Below, in pieces: positions 34,250 through 46,631 of a DNA stretch of 64,000 nt. A program made the translations under genes and the position numbers. The stretch comes from Cannabis sativa. Its lineage: Eukaryota > Streptophyta > Magnoliopsida > Rosales > Cannabaceae. The DNA lies in assembly GCF_029168945.1 (NCBI RefSeq), contig NC_083604.1:76152211-76216210 (forward strand), in the 5' to 3' direction. Numbering within the stretch: the stretch's first letter is position 1; each line of letters starts with the position of its first letter. The notes below the pieces were generated by a model. That model worked only from the letters and a program-made list of their open reading frames with translations, was not told where the DNA came from and ran no database searches.

Positions 34250-36810
34250 AAAATAAGGTCAATGGTCACCATTTGTATTAATTCTTTGTTAATATAATTA
34301 ACTCCTAATGCTAATTTGTGTCATTATTCGTTTAATATGTATATAAGGTAATTTCACGTAGGCTATTTCTTTCGTAATATATAAAGACAAATTGGTTAAA
34401 AAAGTGAATAGTTTTATTTTAGGTACGTTTTTATCAAAATAGTATTTTGTTTGGTTATGATGATGATTAGGAGTTACCAAATAACAAATTTTGTTTTTTG
34501 TTTTCTGTAATTTTGTTTGACAAAATTTTCTTCTTAGTTTTTAATTAAAATTGTTACCGAACAAATAAGTCAGATATATTATACAAGTTTTTATTTTAAG
34601 GTATCTTAAATATTTGTTTTTTTGTTGGAAACTAATAATTTGTTGGGACTCTTTTATCCATACGTACGTACCACACTACCACATGAGGTGGACTGTGTAC
34701 TAAACTTATAATAATTTATAATAATATTAACTAAAGAAACAAATTAAGTTTCAGTTAATGACAAAATCAAGCATGAGATTAACGATTAATGTTAAAAAAA
34801 AAAACCTATAATTATAATAGAAATTCTAGAAATTGACCTCTCAATAAGTCTATTTAACTTTTTATTGTTGAGCCATCAGCTTCATGAAAAGGCCCTTTGT
34901 GACATATATATTTTTATGTAGCATGTGTGGCCAACGTTGATTAGTAAGTTTTTACTTCCAATTTCAGGAATCCTACAAATAAATAAATATATATAAAGTA
35001 TAATAAATTAATTTAAATTTAAATTAGGATTTATATAAAAAAAAATTATTTAATTTTGTTGATACTTTTAAATTAAATTTAAATATTTAAAAAAATTTAA
35101 TAATAATAATTAATTAATTGATTGATTTATTGATTAATTAATTTTAATGGTTAGATTTAACGAAAAAAAATTAAAAATTAAAAAAAAAAATCAGTTAAAC
35201 CAATAATTTATATTAAATAATTACATTTAATATAAGATATATCTATAATATTTTAAAAACATTTATAAGGTTAGGTAATAAATGGACCTTATTTGATTTC
35301 TAAGCATAAAACCGCTTGACGTAAATGTGATTCTAATATTAGTTTGTTTCTTCTCTTAAAAGATGAAAATAAACAAATCTATGGATCTCAGTCTCAGTCA
35401 TATATACATACAAGTTTTATTAGAAAAAATTAAAAAAAAAAAAAAAATGATTGGGGCCAAGTTCCTATATCTATTATATATGTTTATCTTATTATCTTGC
35501 GTATATTTTAATTACTTCCTATTCTTATAATTTAATTAAAATATTTGGAAGAGTTTATTAAAGCAAAAAGAAAATATTAAAATAATATTTTACTTTTAAA
35601 ATAAAATTTTATTATTAAAATGTATTAAATAAAATATTTGCTATACATATAAAAAAATTTTAAAGCACTCACAATAGTTCTCTAAAATAGAGAAACTTTA
35701 AAAATCATACTTAAAATACCTTATTACACTAAATGTTTTAAACTCTTTCATTTTAAAGTCTATTTAAAATTTACTATTCATGTGCTACATTTATAGAATA
35801 CTACTCATTACACTAAATATATTTTTTAATTGTCTTAGGTTTTAATAATTATTTTTGTATGGAGATATGTGTATAATATTATATATTTGAAATGAATAAA
35901 ATATAGTAAAATTTAAAAAATGTGAGGTTTGAGTAGTGATGTATTTTAAAGAAGTTGATAGGTGGTATAATGTAAATGTGTACTGTAAAATAAAGAAAAT
36001 AAAGTTTTGATGATATATTTTAAAAGATAAAAAGTAATCAATTAATAAGGATTTTCTAAAATGGTTTTCACATACAATTTTATTTTCAAGAGTATATTTT
36101 ATATATATAAGAGTTAATTAATAGTTTTAAGTAGATAAAATTAAGGTATCACTATATATATAGTCTTACTAAAATCAATTTTCACCAAACTTTTAATTTA
36201 GTGTATATTTTGATATAATTATGTGGATGTAAGTCATGTATTTTAAAGCAAAATATAGTGCGTATAGCTTAATATACATCCTATTTACTTACAAGACACT
36301 CTAATTTAAGTACACTACATCTCTATGTAGAAATGTAAATATTAATTTAAATTAAACTGGCATTATTTTTTGATAGATATATTATATGTATATAATTTCA
36401 CTAGATATTTTCTCACTTTTTAACTATACATGATATAATGATTTGGTGAATTGTCTCATATTAATTGATTATATCATGACACATATAGTACCCCTTTATT
36501 TCAAAAATTAAGTTCTTTTTCACTTTTTGTCCTAATAATAATGAGATGCTAATGCATTCGTTAGAGGTTATAGCGGTGCCCAGTATTAATCCTAACGATA
36601 CATTTAGTAAATTATGGTTGGAATATGAATAATATAAAATAAAGGTGAATTAAGATTTTTACCTTCTGAACTTTGACATGCATCAAATTATATTCCTGAA
36701 ATTTTAAGGTTGCTAAAAATGTCTCATGAATTATTTAAATTGTTGAATTTAAGGACTTAGTTTAGGTTGTTATTATTATTAGTATTATTATTTTTTTTCT
36801 AATATATTTT
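34250..36810. other. AT-rich intergenic DNA
   Basis: No gene seen. At about 35664-35770 the words ACTCACAATAGTTCTC and ATTACACTAAAT recur, possibly a decayed MITE. Confidence 0.5.
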
Positions 36811-36814
36811 ATGA

Positions 36815-36960
36815 AAGAGCATTGTTATTAGGTAGCAGTGGTGCTTAGTACCTTCTCGAAATGTCGCGTTACGATTGGCCAGGAATACTCCCTAAAAGCT
36901 ATTATATTAAGTTATATGAGACCCGATATTTACTTAGAACAATAACAATATTCCCTAATA
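36815..36960. mobile_element. MITE (family B), copy with intact left end
   Basis: Reads GAAAGAGCATTGTTATTAGG, CAGTGGTGCTTAGTACC, TTACGATTGGCCAG, AAGCTATTATATTAA and GAGACCCGATATT, then AACAATAACAATATTCCC. These are the same ordered words as the copy at 20277-20463. Confidence 0.6.
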
Positions 36961-38860
36961 AAATTGATTGAAATTTCAACCATTGCCTTTAAATTCAGTC
37001 GACTTTGTTGCTGCGGATATTTTCGAAACATTTAATGCGAAACACCAATCCGAAATTATTGCTAACTAGTTCATGTGGCCTGTTGAGTTGAGTGATCAGC
37101 TTGTAAGGATAATTTGGTAATTTTAAATGTGTATGAATAATAAAAATGTGTGTGAATTGATTTGAATCAAGTCCACTCGTTATAATTATTGAATTGGCTT
37201 CAACTTTAATGGTCTCCAAAAGTTGCTACAGTTGCTACTTTATAAATGCTTTGCCACGTAAGCTATGAAATGGGACCCACACCTTGCCACCTGGGATGAC
37301 TGAAGAAAATATAGATTATAGAAGACAAAACTACAGCTAGGTAAACTAATAATGCTACAATTAATTTGGAAAATGCATACTATTGTATTTTTCTTCACCG
37401 AATTTCATTTTCATGTTTTAAAAATAAATAATATTAATCAAAATAGTAGGATTATCTATCATTCATCAAATTATTAGCTAGTTTAAATTTAGATATACTA
37501 TATTCATTTAAACTAAATTCTTATGCATATTAATATTAATATATGTTAATTTTTTTCATATATATATTATTTAATTAAGCGGGTTGTTTATTAATTAATT
37601 GTTATAAATATATATACATGTACACATTACACACCCATAAGTATACTGTTCGTGAAATTAAATAATTACATGCTTGTACTGTCTTTTAATAAATAGAAGT
37701 ATCTCAAATTTATGGGTGAGTAGTATAAATGTAAATACATGCACGTATGCACGTACGTACACATATACATACACACATACATACTTTGTATTTATAAATA
37801 TATATCATGTATACACATAACCTTTTGCTCATGATAACGATGTATAAATATTATCTTTCAATATGGATATATTTATAGTAACAGAATTCATCATATCCCA
37901 TAATTCTATAGCTAGTAGATTTATACGTATCATTAAATTCATGGCATGTGAAGTTTCACATGCTCTTCCTTCCATAACTATATAAATCTTTAAATAAATT
38001 TCTTTCTTCAAAAAAAAAATATAATTGAATGCCAAATATATATTATTCTCTCATTTATTTTTGAAGCTTTTTGTTATTGTGTGAACTGAATTGAGCTATA
38101 GCCATGTGCCACATGACACACTGGCAAAGTGGTACAGCATGCCAATTATGACGAGGTTGATTCACCTATTCGGTTCCAAGTTCCTTCCACATGTTCTTTT
38201 TATTCTTTTTTCTTTTTTTAAAAAAATCAATATCTAAATTTCCATAAATGGCCTGTGTGTATTTATATACATTATATACAATCACATTAATTACTCATTT
38301 TTGATCAGTTTCTCTTTTTGTCTTCTCACACTAGCTATACTATTTATTTATATCAAAATTTAACTTCAGGGGTCGATGTAATTGTATTGTGATATATGTA
38401 TAGACTATATAGTTCAACTCATGATCAATATTTGATAATTTTTTTTGTTTTTTTTTTCTTAAAAGATAAATGTAGATATATATGATGGAGTGTTACCGAC
38501 AAAAAATATTGTGGGGGCAAAGAGTGACCCAAAAGTCAGCCATAGAGTGAAATAAGGCGATGGTGAGTTTTCTTTGTCTGAAACTTTGTCGTTTTGTGAA
38601 CTCATTTAAATAATATTCACGTTGTAATTATAATAATTATACACATTTTACGCGCGTACGTTATTATAAGTAGTAATAAAAATCTTTAAGTTCAGGGAAT
38701 ATATATTTTTGCAAAGCACCTAATATTGTAATTTTTTTTTTTTGGGAAATTTTTATTTTTCTGAATTTTAAGGTATAAATTTGTAAAAATATAGTTTACA
38801 ATCAAAAAAAGTAATTTTTTTTTTTGAGAAGTTAAAAAATATAGAAAATAGTATAGGAAA
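36961..38860. other. Intergenic DNA
   Basis: No gene recognised. Small frames here lack family motifs. The ACGT-rich tract ACGTATGCACGTACGTACA at 37743-37761 is simple sequence. Confidence 0.5.
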
Positions 38861-38861
38861 A

Positions 38862-39275
38862 TTCTATAATGTTCCCCCTTAAAAAGAATACATCGATACA
38901 TCTCTATGTGTTTTAATATACAAAATAATTTTTTAGTCAAATTTTTTCTCATGTTATGTAAATTATAATTATTTAAGACATCCTGCAAAATTTTAAGAAA
39001 TTTAAAAAAGTTTAACATGCCGAAAATTGCGTTCAAACAGTGTGTAGCACCCTTGATTATTTTATTTTATACGAGTGTAAAATAGATTGTTTGAATACTA
39101 TTTTTTATATTGTAAATTATTCCGAATTTCTCAAAATTTTGTAGGATATCTTAAATAGCTATAACGTACATAAATATATATATAAAAAAATAAGACTAAA
39201 AAATTCTTCTGGATACCGAAACAAGTAGAAGGTACATCAGTACATTATTTTTAGAAGGGGTGGTATATATATACT
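38862..39275. mobile_element. Palindromic MITE (family D), copy 1
   Basis: The left arm AAAATTCTATAATGTTCCCC, AATACATCGATACATCTC and the right arm GAAGGTACATCAGTACATTA are inverted. A central part with AAATTGCGTTCAAACAG and ACGAGTGTAAAATAGA matches the second copy at 50455-50845. About 410 bp. Precise ends are unresolved. Confidence 0.65.
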
Positions 39276-41715
39276 TGGTTACCTTTAGCTATCCTTACTT
39301 GGAATTTTCCCTACTTTTTAATTTTTTTATTGAGTGTAATTTTTCTAATAAAATAATTTTATTAAAAAAATTATAAAATTAATAATTTTCTCTTAATTTT
39401 TATAGATTTTTTTTTTCATATTTTTACTGATGTCCTCTTTTTCCAGTTTCTTTTTATTTATATTTTTCCAAAAACAAATGTTATTTTTACTTTGCGGAAA
39501 GCATAATATAATCAGTACTATACTAATACTAGTAACGTAAAAACAAAACTGTTTTGAAAATAATATTATAACAAGTTAACAACCGTCCTATTTTTGTGAA
39601 ATAAAGTTAAAAATACTAAAAAAAAACACTATAAATCCATATCATTGTAAAAATAAAAAAAAATTATTAAATTTTTTCAGATCGTTTACATTGTTAAGAT
39701 ATAAAAATGTAACACCAATACATAAGCTATTTTTTTTTTATTTTTTTTATTGTCAATTAACTATCTATGAAATGATTCCAAGATATAATGTTACAATATG
39801 CAGTAGTTAGTGTGTGGAAACGCGTGGTCTATCAATCAATTAATTAGGTCATGAGTCATGACCAGGAAAAAAAACTCTAAGAATCATCAACAGAGGGCTT
39901 GACTAAAGTGGATGTTTAATTATATATAAATAAATATAAATATATTATGAGAGTCTCAATTATATGAAACATTTGAACTGTCTAACTTATGCAATAACTC
40001 TATGCTCTTTTTCCTATGAACATATCCATATATATATATCTTAAAAATGAATTTGAATATATATAAATCTAAAAATTATATTCATTTTGTTTTTGAACTT
40101 GCTATAGCCATAGCTAGTAGATCGTACTGATAATCACTTCACTCGTATATATATGTACATAAAATGACTTTGATGATGATGATGATAAGTGAATTTATTG
40201 AAGGTTCCACGTTTGAATGATCATTAATGTGATATTCAGGCCAGGGCCTACACCTTTCATATCGACAGTTTTGAATATTCATGAATATTGTATATAATAA
40301 AAACTTGGTAGAAATTTGGTGTTAATTAATTAACAATGACACTTATTAATTATATAATGGCATGGTAGCTATATCTGGTTAGCTTTTTCTCTTTCTTTTT
40401 CATTTTTGTTGGTAGAGATCAAGTGTCGGTAGTGTACCATATATTAAAATGGAATTATAATGGTAATTAATTACATATTATGAGACTTTTGTGTTAGTAA
40501 ACATCAAAATCATGTAAAAATATAAATACATATATATATACATTCATGTTTGGTCAAATATATTATAAAAATATATTTTCAAATATGGTTGGCGTATACA
40601 TACGTTATAGCTTTTATTACCATTTTTTCCATTCGTACAATTTATACCAAACATTAATTCGATCGAGATCAGTTTAGAAAACATTATTTTTCATACGACC
40701 AAAAATTAATTAGGTCATTAATCTTTTTTCTTTCTTTGAGATGGAAATATGGAATATGCTAGAATACTATAGCTTATCTTATCTATATATATATAGTAAA
40801 TATTTGTTTTTTCAATTAATTAAACGTGGCAAGCATGCCGTGAATGTAATAACTTAATTGGCTATATATAGTTGCGTTGCATGACAAGGTCGTTAAATAT
40901 GTAATTTCATAATATTTGGAGTTGTATATGTACATATTGAACAAACCAAATTTTGCCGAACCAAAATGGGTGTGTAACATGATTGGAAGATGAGAAAAAA
41001 TCATATGAATTTGCCTAACACAACCAAAAAAGAAAGAGAGAGTGGTATTCTAACAAATTAAATCATGAAGGAAGAAATAACCAAGCAAAGTTCCAAAAAG
41101 CTTTTAAACACCTTAAAGACTTTCGTATGTTATAAAAAGAATCTTTTAATATCATAGTCAACCAATAATTATTATGAGTCAAAGTTGTGACCAACATATA
41201 TAGCTGTATGGACGTTGTATATATGTACATATCTTCGATGGGACTAAAGAACAAAGTAAAGCTACCAGTTTTCCTACCAATTATAATAAAATAGTATTTT
41301 AAGCACAATATAATGAATAATCAGTATATACTTAGAATTACAAATGTATTAATTAAAAACTAAAAAGTCAAGGAAATAATGAAATTCTAATTCCAAAAAA
41401 TATATAATATTGGCCTTATTAACCAGGAATTAATATCTAATTAAATTAAAGGAGCCTATAGTTTAACCTTTCACCTCTTTTTCATGTCTCCCATTTTATA
41501 TGACTCCCTCTTTTTCTGGTAGGTGGGACTACGTACGGAGTACTGTAATTATGTAGAAATTTGCAATTATTTCTTTTCCTCTTTTTTTTTTTAAATAAAT
41601 AAATAAAAGAAAAAAAATGGTAAAGGAAAGATCTTAGAAACCTATATAAATAGATATATAGCTATTTTTAGAATGAAAAAAAATATATAAAAAAGAAGAA
41701 GAAGAAATTATAATA
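39276..41715. other. AT-rich intergenic DNA
   Basis: No gene recognised on either strand; short frames at 40816-41308 have no family features. Confidence 0.5.
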
Positions 41716-41723
41716 AATTTTTA

Positions 41724-42294
41724 GGGTAAATGGCGGCAAAATTTTCATTTTGGTTTCACTTAACCTCTAAAATTAAATTTGGGCGGTAAAACCATCGAGT
41801 AGGATACTCGCATTCACAATTTAATATTTCTATCCATTAAGTGTCATGTTGGACTGGATACAGTGTACACGTGGCACAATTTTTATTAGTCCACCTAAAA
41901 AATCATTTAAAAAAAATAAAAAAATTAATTATAAATTAATTTGAAATTAAAAAAAAAAATTATAAATAAAAATTAATTTTTCTTTTATTTTTTTCTTTTT
42001 TTCCTTTCTTTCTTTTTCTTTTTCTTTGTCCACGATGAAGCATTTTCTACGGGATCCCGAAACCACCAGCCGAACCCTAAACCCTGAATCCTTCCCAGCC
42101 ACCACCCACCACCATTCCCTTCCTTCCCAGCCATCACCACCATCTTCCTTCCTTCCTTCCCAGCCATCGCCATCGCCACCATCCCCAAACTAGAAATGTC
42201 CACGGCGAGAAGGAGAGAAGAAGGAGGTGCGATTCCTTTGCCCAGCCCGATTCCCCGACCACCCCAACCCAAACCACCTTCGCCCAGCCTGATT

Positions 42295-42355
<61 letters not shown>

Positions 42356-42893
42356 TTTCTTTCTTTCTTTCTCTGTGTTTAGCTCGACCCGAGAAGGAGA
42401 GAAGAAGGAGGTGCGATTGGAGGTGTGAACAGAGGTGGGCTTGGGGTCTGTTTGGAGGGATTTTTTTGGTGCGATTGGCGGTCCGATTGGAGGAAGAGAG
42501 AGGTGTGTTAGGTTTAGGTTAGGGTTTTTTTTAGCAGAGAAAAAGATAGAAGAATAAGAAGATGAGGAAGAAGAAGTAGGAGGAGGAGGAGGGCGTGAGG
42601 GAATGGGATAGGGAATTAGGGTTTTTTTTTTAAAATTTTAAAGAAAAAGAATTTTGTTTATTTTTTATTTTTAAAATAATTAATTTTTTAAAAATAATTT
42701 TTTACGTGGACCAATACAATTGTTCCACGTGTACAGTGCGTCTAGTCCAACATGACACTTAACACCTAAAATGGACAGAAATGTTAAATTGCTAACAGAA
42801 TGCGAGTATTACGGGTTTTATCGTCCAAATTTTGGTTTTTAAGTTGAATAAAACCAAAATAAAAATTTTGGAGGTTTTGCCGTCATTTACCCT
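41724..42893. mobile_element. MULE-type element with ~200-bp TIRs and gene-like interior
   Basis: The left end AGGGTAAATGGCGGCAAAA is matched by ATTTACCCT with TTTTGCCGTC at the right. Complementarity continues inward for about 200 bp, including GTGTCATGTTGGACT / AGTCCAACATGACAC and CACGTG-containing words. Flanking 9-mers TAAATTTTT and TATATTTTT agree at 8 of 9 positions. The interior (42030-42600) is much GC-richer than its surroundings, with CCAGCCACCACC-type text. It also has a long TC microsatellite, and GAGAAGAAGGAGGTGCGATT on both sides of it. No protein family is recognised inside. Confidence 0.78.
42298..42352 (+). repeat. (TC)n microsatellite
   Basis: About 27 uninterrupted TC units inside the MULE-type element. 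Confidence 0.95.
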
Positions 42894-43198
42894 ATATTTT
42901 TATTGAAATATGCTTTAGGAGAATTATTAAACAATAAACCTTTAAAATTTGTAATTGAAAAAACAATCATATCACTTTTATCATTGTACCAGAAGAATAT
43001 TTATAAATTACAAAAATAGAAATGAATTAGCAAAATTTACTCATGATAAACTAGTTTTAAGAAAATGAATTGTAATTAGAAATTCTTGAATGCTTGAAGA
43101 AAAATAAAAATTATAATATTTGATTAAGCAGCCAAATGTGAATGAGGCCATGACATTACTTTTTTACATAATATATATATATATAATATATATATATA
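42894..43198. other. AT-rich DNA between MULE and Helitron
   Basis: No feature seen apart from an AT dinucleotide tract near 43170-43197. Confidence 0.55.
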
Positions 43199-45021
43199 CT
43201 AGCAAAAAGCTACGTGCAAGGCACGTATACTAAATTTTATGCTAGTTTTTTTCTATGTTAGTTGAAAGTGATACAATTAAAAATTAAAGAAAAAATATTA
43301 TTAGTTATTAGGAGAGATTATTATTATGTATATCTAAATATTATAGTTTATAATGTTGTCAATTAAAAGTGAATACCGAATGCAATATATTAATGTTTAA
43401 GAAAGCTTGATGATTTAAATATGGTCTTAAGTTAATCCAAAAATAAATTAAAAATTGATGTTCCAATACTTAAATAAACATTACTTAAATGGGTGTAAGA
43501 TAAAAAGAAAATTAAAAATCAGTCTCTAAATTATTGATAATTGAAGATAGCATTTGTCTAAAAATTGTAGATAAGAAAACTAATGATAGTCATTGGTGGA
43601 TTTCAATCTTCATTTGCTTCGATAGAGACAATAGTGTAAGTTTTGTATTTTGCACTTTTCATTCTAGCCGGGTTCGCATATATCTGGATTGTCCATTTTT
43701 TCGTTGATAAATTGAATATGGTAGTGTCGACAAAGCGGCGGTGTTCCTGTAAACCGTGATGTATTTTCATTTAAAATGATTAGACATGGTGTGCATAACT
43801 TATTTAATTAAAAAAATCAAGTTATGAAAGGCATGTAAAACTATTTTATTTTTTAAAAATTACACCTTTGCAGTATATTTCATTAGTTGGGCAGCATTAC
43901 ACGAAAAATATTTTTTCCACAATATCTGCGAACATGACAGCAGATAGGCTCTTTGTATTGTCATCAAGTTCAACATATGCTATAGCACTGTAAAATGCAT
44001 AATAAGATTGTTAGTATCTTCTTTTTTTTTTATTTTAACTTAATTTCAATAACATCATATGTTTTTTGTAATATACCGTGGTGTAAGAAATCTAATTTCG
44101 GGCCGCATGTTAGCTTGTCACATATAATTTTTTCATTGCGATTGTATAGATCTATTTTTTTATGACATGCGTCACATGACATGTAATAAAAACTCTGGAC
44201 AGTATCAGTTATTTTTATTACCGCCTCAATCCAAAAATATTTTTTCTACATCCAAATCAAATGGTGTTAATAATAGTAAGATATTGAAACAAAAGTTTTA
44301 TAAAGTAAATATTGTAGTAATCTTTACCTCATTCAGTTGCACATTTTTCGTCAACTCTGAAATTTGGATGTTAGTCACTATTTCGCTAATATATTTAATT
44401 GTGCTTCTAATTTATGAGCACGTGATCAAAAACAGTGTTGTAATGTACTCTCTGATTTATTTATTTTTTTTTTTTTGCATCTAATGCCTCAGGTTTAATT
44501 ATGATAAGTTTTGATGGGTTTTAGTAAATATTTTTCTTTTTCTGGTTTGCCTTAATAGCTAGAACATGGAGAAATTAATAAGATTGACATTCCTTTTTGT
44601 CACAGCATGTACAAAGCAGCATAATTATAATAATATTTTAAGTTATTTTTATTTTTATTTAATAGAAGACGAAATTATAAATTTTATGGCTTTTTTATTA
44701 TACTGTATGTGCTAAAATATAACTTTTTCTTTTAATGAGTGTTTTTGTAGGAAAATGGTAATTCTAGAAGAGAAGAAGAGAAGAAGAAAAAAAAAATCGA
44801 TGTACAACAGCAAAAACTCAATCGTATTTTTTTTTCTAAATTTAATGGGTTTTATTTTATTTATTTTATTATATATAAATAAAAAGTGACCCATGAATTT
44901 TTCATAAACTATTTTATTTTTAATAATAAATCATTTTATTTTTAATATAAATAAAAAGTCACCCATTAATTTCTCATAAACCAAGAATTCAGTTATATAG
45001 GCACACTTTATATAGAATAGA
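43199..45021 (-). mobile_element. Helitron copy 3 (1823 bp), with RPA-like gene fragments
   Basis: Reverse orientation. The 3' end is at the left: CTAG complement, A-run and hairpin ACGTGC-AAG-GCACGT at 43212-43226. The 5' end is at the right, where the minus strand begins TCTATTCTATATAAAGTGTG at 45021. It is flanked by A on the left and T on the right, as required. Near its 5' side the text TATAAATAAAAAGTNACCC is duplicated. The interior contains exons of a replication protein A-like gene on the same strand. Confidence 0.88.
43868..44212 (-). pseudogene. RPA1-like C-terminal domain fragments inside Helitron copy 3
   Basis: On the minus strand a segment from about 44195 to 44080 reads FYYMSCDACHKKIDLYN and then KIICDKLTCGPK. 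This is a Cys-X2-Cys and a second Cys-X4-Cys pair as in the zinc-ribbon of the RPA70 C-terminal OB fold. It ends at a possible donor (CACG|GTATAT). After an acceptor (TTTACAG, near 43990) the next segment (43989-43870) reads AIAYVELDDNTKSLSAVMFA, DIVEKIF, then after a one-base shift CNAAQLMKYTAKV. This is the DDTGSxSAVxF..E.L..A.EL pattern of the same fold. Frame agreement across the junction is broken and a stop interrupts the second exon, so it is a pseudogene. RPA-like genes are known passengers or components of plant Helitrons. Confidence 0.7.
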
Positions 45022-45366
45022 TATAAATAGTAGTAAATTATTATTTAGAATAAAATCCAACTAAATAACATAAGTATATTTAGAAAGACCAATAGTAGAT
45101 GTACAAAGCAAAAACCTAATTGTATTTTTTTTTTAGATTTAATGAGATTTATTTTATTATATATAAATAAAAAGTGACCCATGAATTTCTCATAAACTAT
45201 TTTATTTTTATTAATAAACCATTTTATTTTTAATATAAATAAAAAATGATCAATGAATTTTTCATAAACTATTTTATTTTTAATAATAAATTATTTTATT
45301 TTTAATATAAATAAAAAGTCACCCATAAATTTCTCATAAACCAAGAATTCAGTTATAGATATATAT
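45022..45366 (-). mobile_element. Partial Helitron 5' end between copies 3 and 4
   Basis: Contains the 5'-terminal text of the family on the minus strand (TTATGAGAAATTTATGGGTG and CTGAATTCTTGGTTTATGAG), in the same orientation as its neighbours. It lacks the last ~30 bp (TCTATTC...), which are replaced by an AT run running into copy 4. Confidence 0.7.
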
Positions 45367-45373
45367 ATATATA

Positions 45374-46631
45374 CTAGCAAAAAACTACGTGCGAGCACGT
45401 ATACTAAATTTATGCTAGTTTTTTTCTATGTTATTTGAAAGTGATACAATTAAAAATTAAAGAAAAAGTATTATTAATTATTAGGTGAGATTATTATGTG
45501 TATCTAAATATTATATTTTATAATATTGTCAATTAAAAGTGAATACCGAATGCAATATATTAGTGTTTAAGAAAGCTTGATGATTTAAATATGTTTTATG
45601 TTAATCCAAAAATAAATTAAAAATTGATGTTCCAATACTTAAAGAAACATTACTTAAATGGGTGTAAGATAAAAAGAAAATTAAAAATCAATCTCTAAAT
45701 TATTGATAATTGAAGATAGCATTTGTCTAAAAATTGTAAATAAGAAAACTAATGATAGTCATTGGTGGATTTCAATCTTCATTTGTTTCGATAGAGACAA
45801 TAGTGTAATTTTTGTATTTTGCACTTTTCATTCTAGCAGGGTCCGCATATATGTGGATTGTCCATTTTTTCGTTGATAAATTGAATATGGTAGTGTCGAC
45901 AAAAAGTGAAAACCATGTTTAACAAAAAGTGATAGTATTCTATAACAAAATACTATTAAATTATTTCAAAATACTATATTTCATTAAAATAAAACTCTAT
46001 GCGATTAAAATTTCATATTTATCTTTACTCAAAAAGAAAAAAAAAATTGATAAAAAAAAAGAAAAAAAATGAAAAGTTTCTATTATTATCTCCACTGCCT
46101 TTCTAGATGTGAATAATGGTCTCTTCTTTCTTCCATATTCTTTTTTATTTTTTGTATATTGTATTTGCAACATATATGTAAATTATTACGTAACTTTAAA
46201 GAACTTTACTCCTGGAAACTAATGCATATGCCGAGCACTTAGAATCATTTATTAGCTGTAAATTTTGTTGGGTTTTTTTCGTCATTGATGCTTGGTTTTG
46301 TGAACTTTGATAAAAGTCACGCTTCTTTTTTATTCTTATTATTACTTATATAATTTGTTATTAAGTTGTGAAGAAGAAAAAAGAGAAGTGCGGGGTGGAA
46401 TATTATATGTGATTAATGTCCAAATTGTAATAGGAAAAGGAATACAATAAATAATAGAAGAAAACCTAATATTTTTATATATATATTTTTAATTTCTAGA
46501 GTTATAGTTGTGATTATATATAGAGTTGAAATATGTTAAATATCAGTTCAAATATTAAATAATAAAGTCACCCATGAATTTCTCATAAACCAAGAATTTC
46601 AGTTATATAGACACACTTTATATAGAATAGA
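45374..46631 (-). mobile_element. Non-autonomous Helitron, copy 4 (1258 bp)
   Basis: Its left edge has the CTAG complement, an A-run and hairpin ACGTGC-GA-GCACGT (45387-45400). Its right edge, on the minus strand, starts TCTATTCTATATAAAGTGTG at 46631. The first ~500 bp match copy 3 closely (for example GATTTCAATCTTCATTTG and TTGATAAATTGAATATGG), then the two diverge. No coding content was recognised. Confidence 0.88.

Noticed and set aside
42196..42522. 108-residue frame in the first MULE
   Set aside because: Mostly translation of the TC microsatellite (Ser-Leu repeats); no domain.
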